Of a DNA stretch of 21,445 nucleotides, positions 7,115 through 14,006 are shown piece after piece; within the stretch, counting starts at the first letter, position 1, and each line of letters begins with the position of its first letter. The translations under genes were made by a program, and so were the position numbers. The stretch is from a virus. The notes under the pieces were generated by a model. It was not told the DNA's origin. It saw only the letters and a program-made list of their open reading frames with translations, and did no database searches. The stretch covers positions 1-21,445 of IMG/VR virus record IMGVR_UViG_3300006033_000878; one strand, written 5' to 3'.

Positions 7115-7587
7115 TGATCTCCCATCATCTCGATGACGCGGGTCCGCTGATCGGGCGTCAGCACGTCGTCCATGATGGCGTGCATGATCCGATTGAACTC
7201 CGCGACTTTCTTGTGGCTCATGGACTTGTCACCAACCGAGATCAGGCGTTCCAGCAGACCCGCCTTGGCCTTGATGATCTGCACGGTCTCCCCCGTGTCA
7301 GCCTCGACCTGGGCCTTTTCCAGCTCGGCATAGAGCTGACGCGCCTTGGTGGCCACATCATCCCAGGCTTCCGGGGCAGAAGCGTCCCAGTCATCGACGA
7401 CAGCCAGACTGTTTTGCGCAGCGTCGGTCTTGGTGCCGTTGATGTTGCGCAGCCAGTTCTTCAGGCCATCGTCATAGGGGCAGAGAGGGTCGTCGAGATA
7501 CTCTTCATCCCGCTTCATCCGGTTGACGACGACCTTCAAGGAGTCAATCACACCGGGGGCGAGGCGAGGGTATTCACGATCAGCCAT
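7111..7587 (-). CDS. hypothetical protein, possible terminase small subunit, 158 aa
   Basis: No firm family. I chose ATG 7587, which has GAGAGA 6-8 nt upstream; the in-frame ATG at 7593 is too close to that site. The protein is acidic and helical. The second half (EKAQVEADTGETVQIIKAKAGLL onward) is a long helical stretch ending in DVLTPDQRTRVIEMMGD. Small terminase subunits of some phages end in a similar way, and no other candidate for that subunit lies near the large subunit, which starts 140 bp away on the opposite strand. Against this: opposite orientation and no visible helix-turn-helix. It is first in the leftward replication block, so a replication role is the alternative. Confidence 0.7.
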   Translation of the reverse strand: MADREYPRLAPGVIDSLKVVVNRMKRDEEYLDDPLCPYDDGLKNWLRNINGTKTDAAQNSLAVVDDWDASAPEAWDDVATKARQLYAELEKAQVEADTGETVQIIKAKAGLLERLISVGDKSMSHKKVAEFNRIMHAIMDDVLTPDQRTRVIEMMGDQ

Positions 7588-7653
7588 AATCATTCTCTCG
7601 ATTGGTGAAGGACTCCAACCATAGTCCAGCCAACCTGAAAACGACCATCGCAG

Positions 7654-7686
7654 GTCAGTAGACTAAAAAATTTTAGGTCTACTGAC
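7654..7686. promoter_or_regulatory. inverted repeat between divergent blocks
   Basis: Arms GTCAGTAGAC (7654-7663) and GTCTACTGAC (7677-7686) are perfect; the spacer itself is the AT-rich palindrome CTAAAA/TTTTAG. A second palindrome, GGAAATTTCC, lies at 7698-7707. Both sit in the 140-bp gap between the leftward replication block and the terminase gene, the expected place for a shared operator. The T's are in the loop, so this is not a standard terminator. Confidence 0.6.
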
Positions 7687-7727
7687 TCAGCGTTGATGGA
7701 AATTTCCCAGGAACTTAGGCTGATGTA

Positions 7728-9464
7728 ATGGGTAACGAACTTGTCCGTGCTCTTCGTGAGCAATTCCAGGCGAAGTACAGTATCGACGCGCTCAATATGA
7801 GCATGTCGGACTGGATCTGTGCGAACACGACCCTTAAGGGGAAGCAGTTCGGCTTCAAGGATTACGAGTTCCAGCGCCGCATCATCGATGACATGCACCC
7901 CAACCTATGGGTGAAAAAGATCTCCCAGTGTGGCTTGACTGAGAGCCAGCAGCGCAAGATGTTGGCCTTTCTGGAGCGCAACCAGGGGACGACAGGCATC
8001 TTCGCCCTGCCCAACCAGCCGATGCGCGACCGCTTGGCCAAGACCCGCGTCAAGCCCCTCGTCGAGAACGATGACGTGTTCAACAAGGAACGTGACAAGA
8101 ACTCCACCCGCACCTCCCTGTTGTACCAGCTCGGTCAGTCCTTCCTGCACCTATCGGACTGCACTGAGGGGGCCGCCACTTCGACCCCCGCCGACATCCT
8201 GTTCATCGACGAAATCGATCTCGCCGATCAAACCATGGTGGCCCTGTTCGGCTCGCGCCTTCAGAACTCCGACTTCAAGATCAAGCAGCATTTCTCCACG
8301 CCGACCCACGTCAGCTTCGGCGTTGATGCAGGCTTTCTGGCCTCAGACCAGCACGAGTACCTGTGCCGCTGTCATCACTGTGGCCATTGGAACCTCCCGG
8401 ACTTCACCTATGATCACGTCGTGATCCCTGGCATTCTCCGCGACGAACTAGCCTGCTTGTCTGAACTCGAACAGCACCACATCCCTGGGCTCGACCTGGA
8501 TGGCGCTTACGTCAAGTGCGAGAAGTGCCACAAAGGCTTGGATTTGACCGATCCTTCCCTGCGGGAATGGGTGCCCAAACACCCCAGCCACACCTTCGCC
8601 CGAGGCTACAACGTTCGCCCGTTCGTCACCCACCGCCTGACGATCCCCTACATCGTCGGCGAACTGATGACCTACAAGAAGAACAACTACATCAGGGGCT
8701 GGTGGAACACTGTCGTTGGCAAACCCTACACTGGAGGGAACGAGCGCCTGTCTATCGAGGATATTGAGGCCTGCCTGGACCAGTCGATGCCTCTGGATCT
8801 GGCTCCCGGAACCAAGATTTCCATCGGTATCGACAGCGGCATCATGTGCCATGTGACCGTCTTTAAGGGCGCGGACCATGCGACCAGCCCGGTCGTGAAG
8901 GCTGAGGTCATCCACTCCGAAAAGCTGGTGAGGTATATCACCGATCTGGCTGAAAAATACGACATCGTCACGGGGGGCATGGACCGCCACCCTCAAACCG
9001 TTCTGGCCAATCAGGTCCACGAGGCTTCCGGGAAGAAAATCTGGCCCATCGAGTACCGTGGCTCCAAGACCCTGAACCCCATCAAGGACCCGACGGGGGA
9101 GTTCATCACCCATTTCCAGGCAGACCGCACTACCCTGCTGGATCGCGTCCAAGTTCGGGTACAGAAGCGGAACATGAAGATCGCGGGCTACCTGACCCAG
9201 AAGCAGGTACTCATCAACCATCTGCGTAATATGGTCCGAGACGAACACCCGGAGAAACCTGCACAGTGGATTAAGCTGTCAGAAGACGACCACTATTTCC
9301 ATTCAATTGGGATGGGACTTACTAGTATGGTCATCGAGAGCTTCTTGCAGGATAGCAATGATGAAGACACTCGTGAAAACGTCACATTCTTCGGCGTAAA
9401 TACACCGCAAGTATCCGGTATGCTTCCGACCAAGCGAGCACTTGCACCTGGAGTGCTTGGCTGA
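7728..9464 (+). CDS. terminase large subunit, GpA type, 578 aa
   Basis: This is the DNA-packaging ATPase/nuclease that cuts concatemers and drives DNA through the portal. The ATPase domain has a GpA-style deviant Walker A, KKISQCGLTESQ (about 63-74), and Walker B ILFIDE (157-162) continuing DLADQ. A four-cysteine zinc ribbon is formed by C215xxC218 and C264xxC267. The nuclease domain begins with GTKISIGIDSG, Asp369 being the first likely metal ligand. The length is typical of the lambda GpA superfamily. The ribosome-binding site is weak (TAGG), and an ATGTAA start-stop overlaps just before the true ATG (ATGTAATGG), which may dampen initiation. It opens the rightward morphogenesis block. Confidence 0.93.
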   Translation: MGNELVRALREQFQAKYSIDALNMSMSDWICANTTLKGKQFGFKDYEFQRRIIDDMHPNLWVKKISQCGLTESQQRKMLAFLERNQGTTGIFALPNQPMRDRLAKTRVKPLVENDDVFNKERDKNSTRTSLLYQLGQSFLHLSDCTEGAATSTPADILFIDEIDLADQTMVALFGSRLQNSDFKIKQHFSTPTHVSFGVDAGFLASDQHEYLCRCHHCGHWNLPDFTYDHVVIPGILRDELACLSELEQHHIPGLDLDGAYVKCEKCHKGLDLTDPSLREWVPKHPSHTFARGYNVRPFVTHRLTIPYIVGELMTYKKNNYIRGWWNTVVGKPYTGGNERLSIEDIEACLDQSMPLDLAPGTKISIGIDSGIMCHVTVFKGADHATSPVVKAEVIHSEKLVRYITDLAEKYDIVTGGMDRHPQTVLANQVHEASGKKIWPIEYRGSKTLNPIKDPTGEFITHFQADRTTLLDRVQVRVQKRNMKIAGYLTQKQVLINHLRNMVRDEHPEKPAQWIKLSEDDHYFHSIGMGLTSMVIESFLQDSNDEDTRENVTFFGVNTPQVSGMLPTKRALAPGVLG

Positions 9465-9476
9465 TAGAAATATCAG
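9461..9476 (+). promoter_or_regulatory. GAAA-tetraloop hairpin between SD and portal AUG
   Basis: CTGATA-GAAA-TATCAG is a 6-bp perfect stem with a GNRA tetraloop. It lies two bases before the portal ATG at 9479. The only Shine-Dalgarno-like sequence, GGAG at 9450-9453, is 25 nt away from the ATG; folding of the 16-nt hairpin would leave 9 nt, a normal spacing. The stem also includes the terminase stop codon (9462-9464). Confidence 0.6.
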
Positions 9477-9478
9477 TC

Positions 9479-10960
9479 ATGGCTATCGCATCCAAGCTCC
9501 TGAACCTGATTTTGCCGACCAAGGCCCCAAAGAAGCCTTCGGGGAGCACGAACACGTTCAATCCCAGCCTCGGGGACCGGAGCTTCCTGCCCGCGCCAGG
9601 TTTCCTGGACCATCTGACCGACATTCAGACCCAGCGGCAGTCCCTCGACGCCAAAGCCCTGATGTCCTGGTTGTTCAAGCAGGACCCCGATGTCAGCGCT
9701 GCCGTCAATGCCTACCTGACCACGGCGGACACACCCCCGGTGATGTACGTCCAAAAGCTGGACGGGAGCTTCGACGAGCAAGGTCATAATGTCGTCGGCC
9801 AGATCCTTTTGGGTCTAACCACCCGCACCGACTATTCCAAGGGCTACCAGCGCGTCACCAGCCTGCGCGGCATCTGCGAACAGCTTCGTTACATGGTCTT
9901 GCTGCGAGGGGCCGTTGGCACCGAGCTGGTTCTGGATAAGTTCCTGATCCCGAACCGCCTGAACAATATCGACATGGCTACCATCAAGTGGCAGGAAAAG
10001 GAAGCAGGAGCCTACGTGCCCGTTCAGTCCGCTCCCGCGAGTGGACGCGACATCGACATGGACATCCCCACCTTTTTCACCGCGTTTTTTCGACAGGACC
10101 CGACGAGCATTTACCCGGAGGGGACGTTCGTCTCGGCCATCAACACCATCGCGGCGCGTCAACAGGTCATCAATGACCTTTACCGCATCATGCAGATCAC
10201 CGGGTACCCCCGCATGGATCTATCCGTGTTGGAAGAGACCTTGGTCAAGAACGCCCCCGCCTCGGTTCAGCAGAACGCGGATGAGCGGCGCAAGTGGGTC
10301 AACACCCGCTTGCAGGAGATCTCTCAAACCCTGTCGTCCTTGCGCCCCGACCAACCCCTGGTCCACACCGATAGCACCGAAGTCAAGATCATCAACGACA
10401 AGAACCCTGGTTTGGGTGTCGACATCAGCCACGTCATCAACGTGTTGAACGGCCAAAACCAAGCAGCGTTGAAGACGATGGCAACCATCATCGGGCGAGG
10501 CGAGAGCGGTGTGAACACGGCCTCGGTCGAGGCTCGTGTTTTCTCCATGAACGCCGACCAGCTCAATCGCCCGGTGGCGGATGTGTTGTCTCAGGTGCTG
10601 ACCTTTGCCCTCCGCCTGACCGGCAGCGATAGTCACGTCGTCGTTCGTTTCGACGAGGCCGAACTGCGCTCGGCGACCGAGATGGAGCCGCAGCTCACCC
10701 TCAAGCAGACCCGTTTGCTCCAGCTCTTGAGCATGGGCGTGATCAGCGACATCGAGTTCACGATGGAGATGCTGAACCGTCCGCCTCTCCCTGGCGCCCC
10801 TCAGTTGTCGGGGACTAACTTCATGCCTATGGGTAGCGCCGAGGTCGCGGCTGATACCGCTGCGAATACCTCAGGCAACACCGACAGCGTTGGGCGCTCG
10901 CTTGGGGGAAAAGAAACCACCAAGGCTGGTAAGACTGTCCGTTCCAACTCCCAGAAGTGA
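9479..10960 (+). CDS. portal protein, 493 aa
   Basis: The protein forms the dodecameric ring at the capsid vertex through which DNA enters and leaves. It follows the large terminase directly, as portals nearly always do, and its length fits. Recognisable parts are the N-terminal clip/wing start with SWLFKQDPDVSAAVNAYL (an early helix typical of HK97/SPP1-like portals), the central SIYPEGTFVSAINTIAARQQ segment, and DISHVINVLNGQNQAALKTM leading into VNTASVEARVF, close to the crown. The C-terminal 50 residues are Ala/Gly/Thr/Ser-rich and probably disordered. Translation start is supported by the hairpin arrangement described at 9461-9476. Confidence 0.88.
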   Translation: MAIASKLLNLILPTKAPKKPSGSTNTFNPSLGDRSFLPAPGFLDHLTDIQTQRQSLDAKALMSWLFKQDPDVSAAVNAYLTTADTPPVMYVQKLDGSFDEQGHNVVGQILLGLTTRTDYSKGYQRVTSLRGICEQLRYMVLLRGAVGTELVLDKFLIPNRLNNIDMATIKWQEKEAGAYVPVQSAPASGRDIDMDIPTFFTAFFRQDPTSIYPEGTFVSAINTIAARQQVINDLYRIMQITGYPRMDLSVLEETLVKNAPASVQQNADERRKWVNTRLQEISQTLSSLRPDQPLVHTDSTEVKIINDKNPGLGVDISHVINVLNGQNQAALKTMATIIGRGESGVNTASVEARVFSMNADQLNRPVADVLSQVLTFALRLTGSDSHVVVRFDEAELRSATEMEPQLTLKQTRLLQLLSMGVISDIEFTMEMLNRPPLPGAPQLSGTNFMPMGSAEVAADTAANTSGNTDSVGRSLGGKETTKAGKTVRSNSQK

Positions 10961-10971
10961 AGGGGATAATC

Positions 10972-11232
10972 GTGTTCCCTGATAAACTCTGCCGTTGGCT
11001 TGGCCTGAATGAACCCGACAAGTGTCCTTTTGCCCCCGCAGCCGAAAAGGTCGCGCAGATGGAGGCAAACATGGTGCAGCTTTCACGTAGTATTGACGCC
11101 CTCCGTGTGGAGTTCGACAAGCTGGGCCAAGGCTTTTCTAAGCACATGCACCGCGAGGAAGCTGAGTTTGGACGCATCTTGTCTGGGGTCCAAGAAGTTT
11201 TGAACCACATCAGGGGTGGGACCCATGGATGA
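10972..11232 (+). CDS. small coiled-coil protein, 86 aa
   Basis: No family recognised. The GTG at 10972 is preferred because AAGGGGA lies at 10960-10966; the longer frame from GTG 10957 overlaps the portal stop but lacks a site. Residues 1-25 contain two cysteines (CRWLGLNEPDKC), and residues 26-80 form one amphipathic helix (EKVAQMEANMVQLSRSIDAL and following) with coiled-coil spacing. It is soluble-looking. It is the first gene of a four-gene cassette separating portal from protease; its partner could be the coiled-coil membrane protein that follows. Confidence 0.65.
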   Translation: MFPDKLCRWLGLNEPDKCPFAPAAEKVAQMEANMVQLSRSIDALRVEFDKLGQGFSKHMHREEAEFGRILSGVQEVLNHIRGGTHG

Positions 11233-11620
11233 CTCCAGCAACCTCCTCCTGGGCGGCGGCGGCGTTACTCTTGCGGCGGCGATCTTTCAAGCCGTCCGTA
11301 TTTGGCGTCGGGACAAACAGACTGACGATGTTCACGAGCGGGCCAACCGTGCAACCGACGGCCTCCTGGCCCGTGTGAGCGAGTTGGAGCAGGAAAACAA
11401 GGACCTCCGAGCTGAAAACAAGCAGTTGGCCAAGGAGATTGGTCAGTTGCAGGGGAGGGTCGAAGCTCTTCAGACCTTGTTGAACACCCAAGTCAGGAAC
11501 CTCGACGCTGGTTATCGCAGGCTTAAGCGTGAGAACTCTGAGCTTCGCGCAAAGCTGGGGCTCGAAATCGATCCTATTGACGATCCTATCGATACGTCGT
11601 GGGCGGGAGGTCCTGCATGA
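11225..11620 (+). CDS. membrane-anchored coiled-coil protein, 131 aa
   Basis: Residues 7-24 are a short hydrophobic Gly/Ala-rich segment (LLLGGGGVTLAAAIFQAV) followed by basic IWRRDK, consistent with an N-terminal inner-membrane anchor. Residues 47-112 form a long coiled coil with clear heptads (ELEQENKDLRAENKQLAKEI). The C-terminus is acidic and Pro-containing. The ATG at 11225 has GGGGTGGG upstream and overlaps the previous gene by 8 bases. The layout resembles inner-membrane spanins or other phage envelope proteins, but no outer-membrane lipoprotein partner is seen nearby, so the role is open. Confidence 0.7.
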   Translation: MDDSSNLLLGGGGVTLAAAIFQAVRIWRRDKQTDDVHERANRATDGLLARVSELEQENKDLRAENKQLAKEIGQLQGRVEALQTLLNTQVRNLDAGYRRLKRENSELRAKLGLEIDPIDDPIDTSWAGGPA

Positions 11621-11979
11621 CTACCCAACAGCTCCTGATCTACTCCCTTTCCCTGTTGGCGATTTACACGCACGCCCGCGTGATTGTCCAGGGAACCCAC
11701 CTGTTGCTCAGGTGGTACCGCTTGGATACCGCCCGTGAGATCCGAGATACCGCCGCAACGGTAGCTTTGTCTCTGCTTTACATCGCCGCAGAACTTGACT
11801 GGATGGACAAGGGTTTCTGGGCCGTCACCGGAGGCTTCCGTGAGATCATCTGGCTGACCTTTGGGTTGGGGACGGGCTACGCTTTTTTGCAGGCTCTTCA
11901 AACACGCGAGATGATCTATGCGATCCACCACACCTGTCGAAAAGGGCCGAGTGATGCGCCGCAAGCTCATTCTCACTGA
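11617..11979 (+). CDS. three-helix membrane protein, holin-like or carrier-like, 120 aa
   Basis: Three hydrophobic segments are visible: residues 5-31 (LLIYSLSLLAIYTHARVIV and on), 46-62 (AATVALSLLYIAAELDW) and 74-94 (FREIIWLTFGLGTGYAFLQAL). Length and topology fit class I holins, and loose membrane proteins of other kinds. The ATG at 11617 overlaps the previous stop (ATGA) with GGGAGG six bases upstream, a strong site. The last 26 bases overlap the following solute-binding-like gene. With no endolysin recognisable in the window, a lysis role cannot be confirmed; a membrane partner of the next gene is the alternative. Confidence 0.7.
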   Translation: MTTQQLLIYSLSLLAIYTHARVIVQGTHLLLRWYRLDTAREIRDTAATVALSLLYIAAELDWMDKGFWAVTGGFREIIWLTFGLGTGYAFLQALQTREMIYAIHHTCRKGPSDAPQAHSH

Positions 11980-12739
11980 GGCCATCCTACGTGGTATAGC
12001 CCCCATCATTTTCATCATCTGCATCGGGTTCATTTTCTTCCAGGCGCCTCAACCTCTCCGTCTGGTCACCCAGGTGTACCCGCCCTACCAGGACGTTCTC
12101 GACGGCCAACCGGTGGGCACCTCCGTGGACACCATGAAGTGTGCCTTGGACGCCGTCGGTCATTCCTACGAAATCACAATCGTGCGAGGTCAGCAGTGGG
12201 CGAACGCACAGGATCAGACCCGTCGAGGTGAGTACGACGGTTTTTTCGGTGCTTTGCACACTCAAGCCCGTGACGAGTATGCCGTCTGGTCCGCCGCGCT
12301 GGACGTGAACCTTTCCTACTTCATCAAGCGGAAAGAGACCACTGCCATCCGCACGGAACCCTACACCCGCTGGGGTGTAAAGAAGGGCTCCGGGGTGTCT
12401 GCCCAGATGCAAGGCAAGATGGTGAACATCACCTATTACGCTGAGGATAATCCTGACCTCATCAAGGCACTGGCAGATGGGGTGGTCGACTACGTCTACA
12501 TGGACCTCAACATCTTCCGCTGGAGCCTCGCTTCCAACAACATCTCTGACCCCATCCTTGAACACCTGAAAGGGTCGCCTGACGCAGCTTTCGAGACGAC
12601 CTATTACGTCTTGGAGCCCGTCGCCACTCAGATGTACGGCGCTTACATCTCCCGTAAGTGGGCGAACTCCCACCCAGGTTTCATGGATCGACTGAACTCG
12701 GCAATCGGTAACTGTCGTGTCAAAGGTGAGCTTCAGTAA
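11954..12739 (+). CDS. membrane-anchored solute-binding-protein-like domain, 261 aa
   Basis: The fold resembles family 3 extracellular solute-binding proteins of ABC transporters and related sensors. Residues 11-29 (ILRGIAPIIFIICIGFIFF) form an uncleaved-looking signal anchor. The mature part begins LRLVTQVYPPYQ, the typical first strand and PPY motif, followed by DGQPVGTSVDTMKCALDAVG, then QW, GEYDGFFGALHT and RDEYAVWSAAL, which correspond to the usual G..D....T..R.....S order; the second lobe (131-235) returns through DLIKALADGVVDYVYMD. Two cysteines (63 and 254) could be disulphide-bonded. Start ATG 11954 has AAAAGG 7 nt upstream. Such a gene between portal and protease is unexpected; it would face the periplasm. 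The fold is fairly sure; ligand and role are unknown. Confidence 0.8.
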   Translation: MRRKLILTEAILRGIAPIIFIICIGFIFFQAPQPLRLVTQVYPPYQDVLDGQPVGTSVDTMKCALDAVGHSYEITIVRGQQWANAQDQTRRGEYDGFFGALHTQARDEYAVWSAALDVNLSYFIKRKETTAIRTEPYTRWGVKKGSGVSAQMQGKMVNITYYAEDNPDLIKALADGVVDYVYMDLNIFRWSLASNNISDPILEHLKGSPDAAFETTYYVLEPVATQMYGAYISRKWANSHPGFMDRLNSAIGNCRVKGELQ

Positions 12740-12755
12740 AAACTTGGACAATACC

Positions 12756-12787
12756 AGCCGATACTAGTATCGATACTAGTATCGGCT
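12756..12787. repeat. 32-bp perfect palindrome of two overlapping 14-bp units
   Basis: The left half is AGCCGATACTAGTATC and the right half is its exact reverse complement. Inside, the 14-bp palindrome CGATACTAGTATCG occurs twice, sharing a central CG, so the site is both a dyad and a tandem repeat. It lies in the 68-bp gap after the solute-binding-like gene and before the protease gene. There is no T tract, so an operator or protein-binding site is as likely as a terminator. A possible -35 TTGGAC precedes it at 12744. Confidence 0.85.
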
Positions 12788-12807
12788 AAGTCGTTCATAG
12801 AAGACGC

Positions 12808-13995
12808 TTGACCGAAAATTTGCCGAACACTACACTGCGATCCATGTTCAAGGAAATCGCACCCACTCAGTCGATGCTGTCCCAGATCGCCCTAGTAACG
12901 GGCGCTCCGGTTGACCCGTCTCAGATTGCGATCTTTGAGACCATCTCGCTGAATACCTTGCCTGTCTCGAAGAAAGGCTCGATCTACGAGGGCGCTGTTG
13001 CCACTCCGGGCCTGCTGTCTGACATGGCGGCCCACATCAAGGCAGGAAACTCCGTCCCTCTACACACCCTTCATAACCAGGGCGGGGAACTCCCCGTCGG
13101 CAAGGTGTTCCTGGCAGGCACCAATGGGCCGGAAGAACTGCGGTCCCTGTTTTATGTGCCTCGCAACACTGCTGAAGGCGCAGACCTCATCACCAAGCTG
13201 AACACTTCCGTCATCGACGAAGTCTCCGTCGGCGTCATGGCCGCCCACATGCGTTGCTCGCAGTGCGGATGGGATTACCGTGGTTCGGACGCCTCGATGA
13301 TGAACCTGTTCGACCGGGAGTGTGCCAATGGCCACGTCATCGGAGAGAACGGGACCCACCTGATCCTGGATGGGCTCGACCGCTGGTACGAACTGTCCCT
13401 GGTGTCCCTGGGGGCCGCGAACAACGCCAAGATCGTTGGTCGCGCCCGCCAGATCCTTGGCAAGGAGGAATACAACCGCCTTGCTGCCTCGGGGAATGAT
13501 CCTGAGATCATGACCCTATTCATCACCCCCACCCGTAAGGAGACGCCCGAGATGGCTGACCCCAACACCCCCAACCTGGAGGCTGGGTTCGCCCTTGTGG
13601 CGTCCCTGTCCGAAGCCAAGGCCCAGGCGGAAGCCTCGCTGAAGGCTACCACCACCCAGGTCGAAACCCTGAACGCCCAGGTCACCGCCCTGGTCGCCGA
13701 AAATGACTCGCTGAAGAAGCAGGTGGCTGACGCCTCCGAGATGGTCGCCCTGAAGTCCGACCACGACAAGTTGGTCAGCTTCCTGTCCGAAGCGACCAAG
13801 GACGCCCTGGTCGCCTCGGGCGTCGAAAACCCGCAGGTCCCCAACAAGGTCGAGGACATGGTCGCCGTGTTCAAGGACACGACCATCAAGCTGCACAACC
13901 TGTTGCCCAAGGGACAGGTCGGCGAACCCGCTGACGCTTCCTCGGCCAACGCGCAGGCCCCGGCGAATGCCGCTGCGTTCCAGTTCAAGCGTTAA
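12808..13995 (+). CDS. prohead protease fused to scaffold, 395 aa
   Basis: The enzyme matures the capsid by cutting scaffold and capsid N-termini. Residues 40-210 follow the HK97-type serine protease pattern: SIYEGAVATPGLL, the catalytic His region VPLHTLHNQGGELPVG (His86 or His89), the catalytic Ser in DEVSVGV (Ser140) and the closing WYELSLVSLGA. Between Ser140 and that strand lies an insertion with C150xxC153 and C172/H176, a probable zinc knuckle. Residues 255-395 are Ala/Glu/Lys-rich coiled coil and act as the scaffold. The start is TTG at 12808, with a poor GAAGA site; the next ATG at 12844 has no better site. An internal start for the scaffold is listed separately. Confidence 0.85.
   Translation: MTENLPNTTLRSMFKEIAPTQSMLSQIALVTGAPVDPSQIAIFETISLNTLPVSKKGSIYEGAVATPGLLSDMAAHIKAGNSVPLHTLHNQGGELPVGKVFLAGTNGPEELRSLFYVPRNTAEGADLITKLNTSVIDEVSVGVMAAHMRCSQCGWDYRGSDASMMNLFDRECANGHVIGENGTHLILDGLDRWYELSLVSLGAANNAKIVGRARQILGKEEYNRLAASGNDPEIMTLFITPTRKETPEMADPNTPNLEAGFALVASLSEAKAQAEASLKATTTQVETLNAQVTALVAENDSLKKQVADASEMVALKSDHDKLVSFLSEATKDALVASGVENPQVPNKVEDMVAVFKDTTIKLHNLLPKGQVGEPADASSANAQAPANAAAFQFKR
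13552..13995 (+). CDS. nested scaffolding protein from internal start, 147 aa
   Basis: Within the protease gene, in the same frame, ATG at 13552 (residue 249, start MADPNTPNLEAGF) is preceded by TAAGGAGA at 13536-13543, a far better ribosome-binding site than that of the protease itself. The product is exactly the coiled-coil part. The same arrangement is established for lambda, where Nu3 scaffold is made from an internal start in C. From this point the codon choice also becomes more biased, like the neighbouring capsid gene, which fits abundant expression. The internal initiation is inferred from sequence alone. Confidence 0.65.
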   Translation: MADPNTPNLEAGFALVASLSEAKAQAEASLKATTTQVETLNAQVTALVAENDSLKKQVADASEMVALKSDHDKLVSFLSEATKDALVASGVENPQVPNKVEDMVAVFKDTTIKLHNLLPKGQVGEPADASSANAQAPANAAAFQFKR

Positions 13996-14006
13996 GGAGC
14001 TGATCA

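Noticed and set aside
7590-7898. 102-codon leftward frame before the terminase
   Set aside because: It is antisense to the terminase start, covers the divergent operator region, and has no initiation signal.
13275-13988. 237-codon leftward frame
   Set aside because: It is antisense to the protease-scaffold gene; the Ala/Ser-rich translation mirrors the scaffold codon bias.
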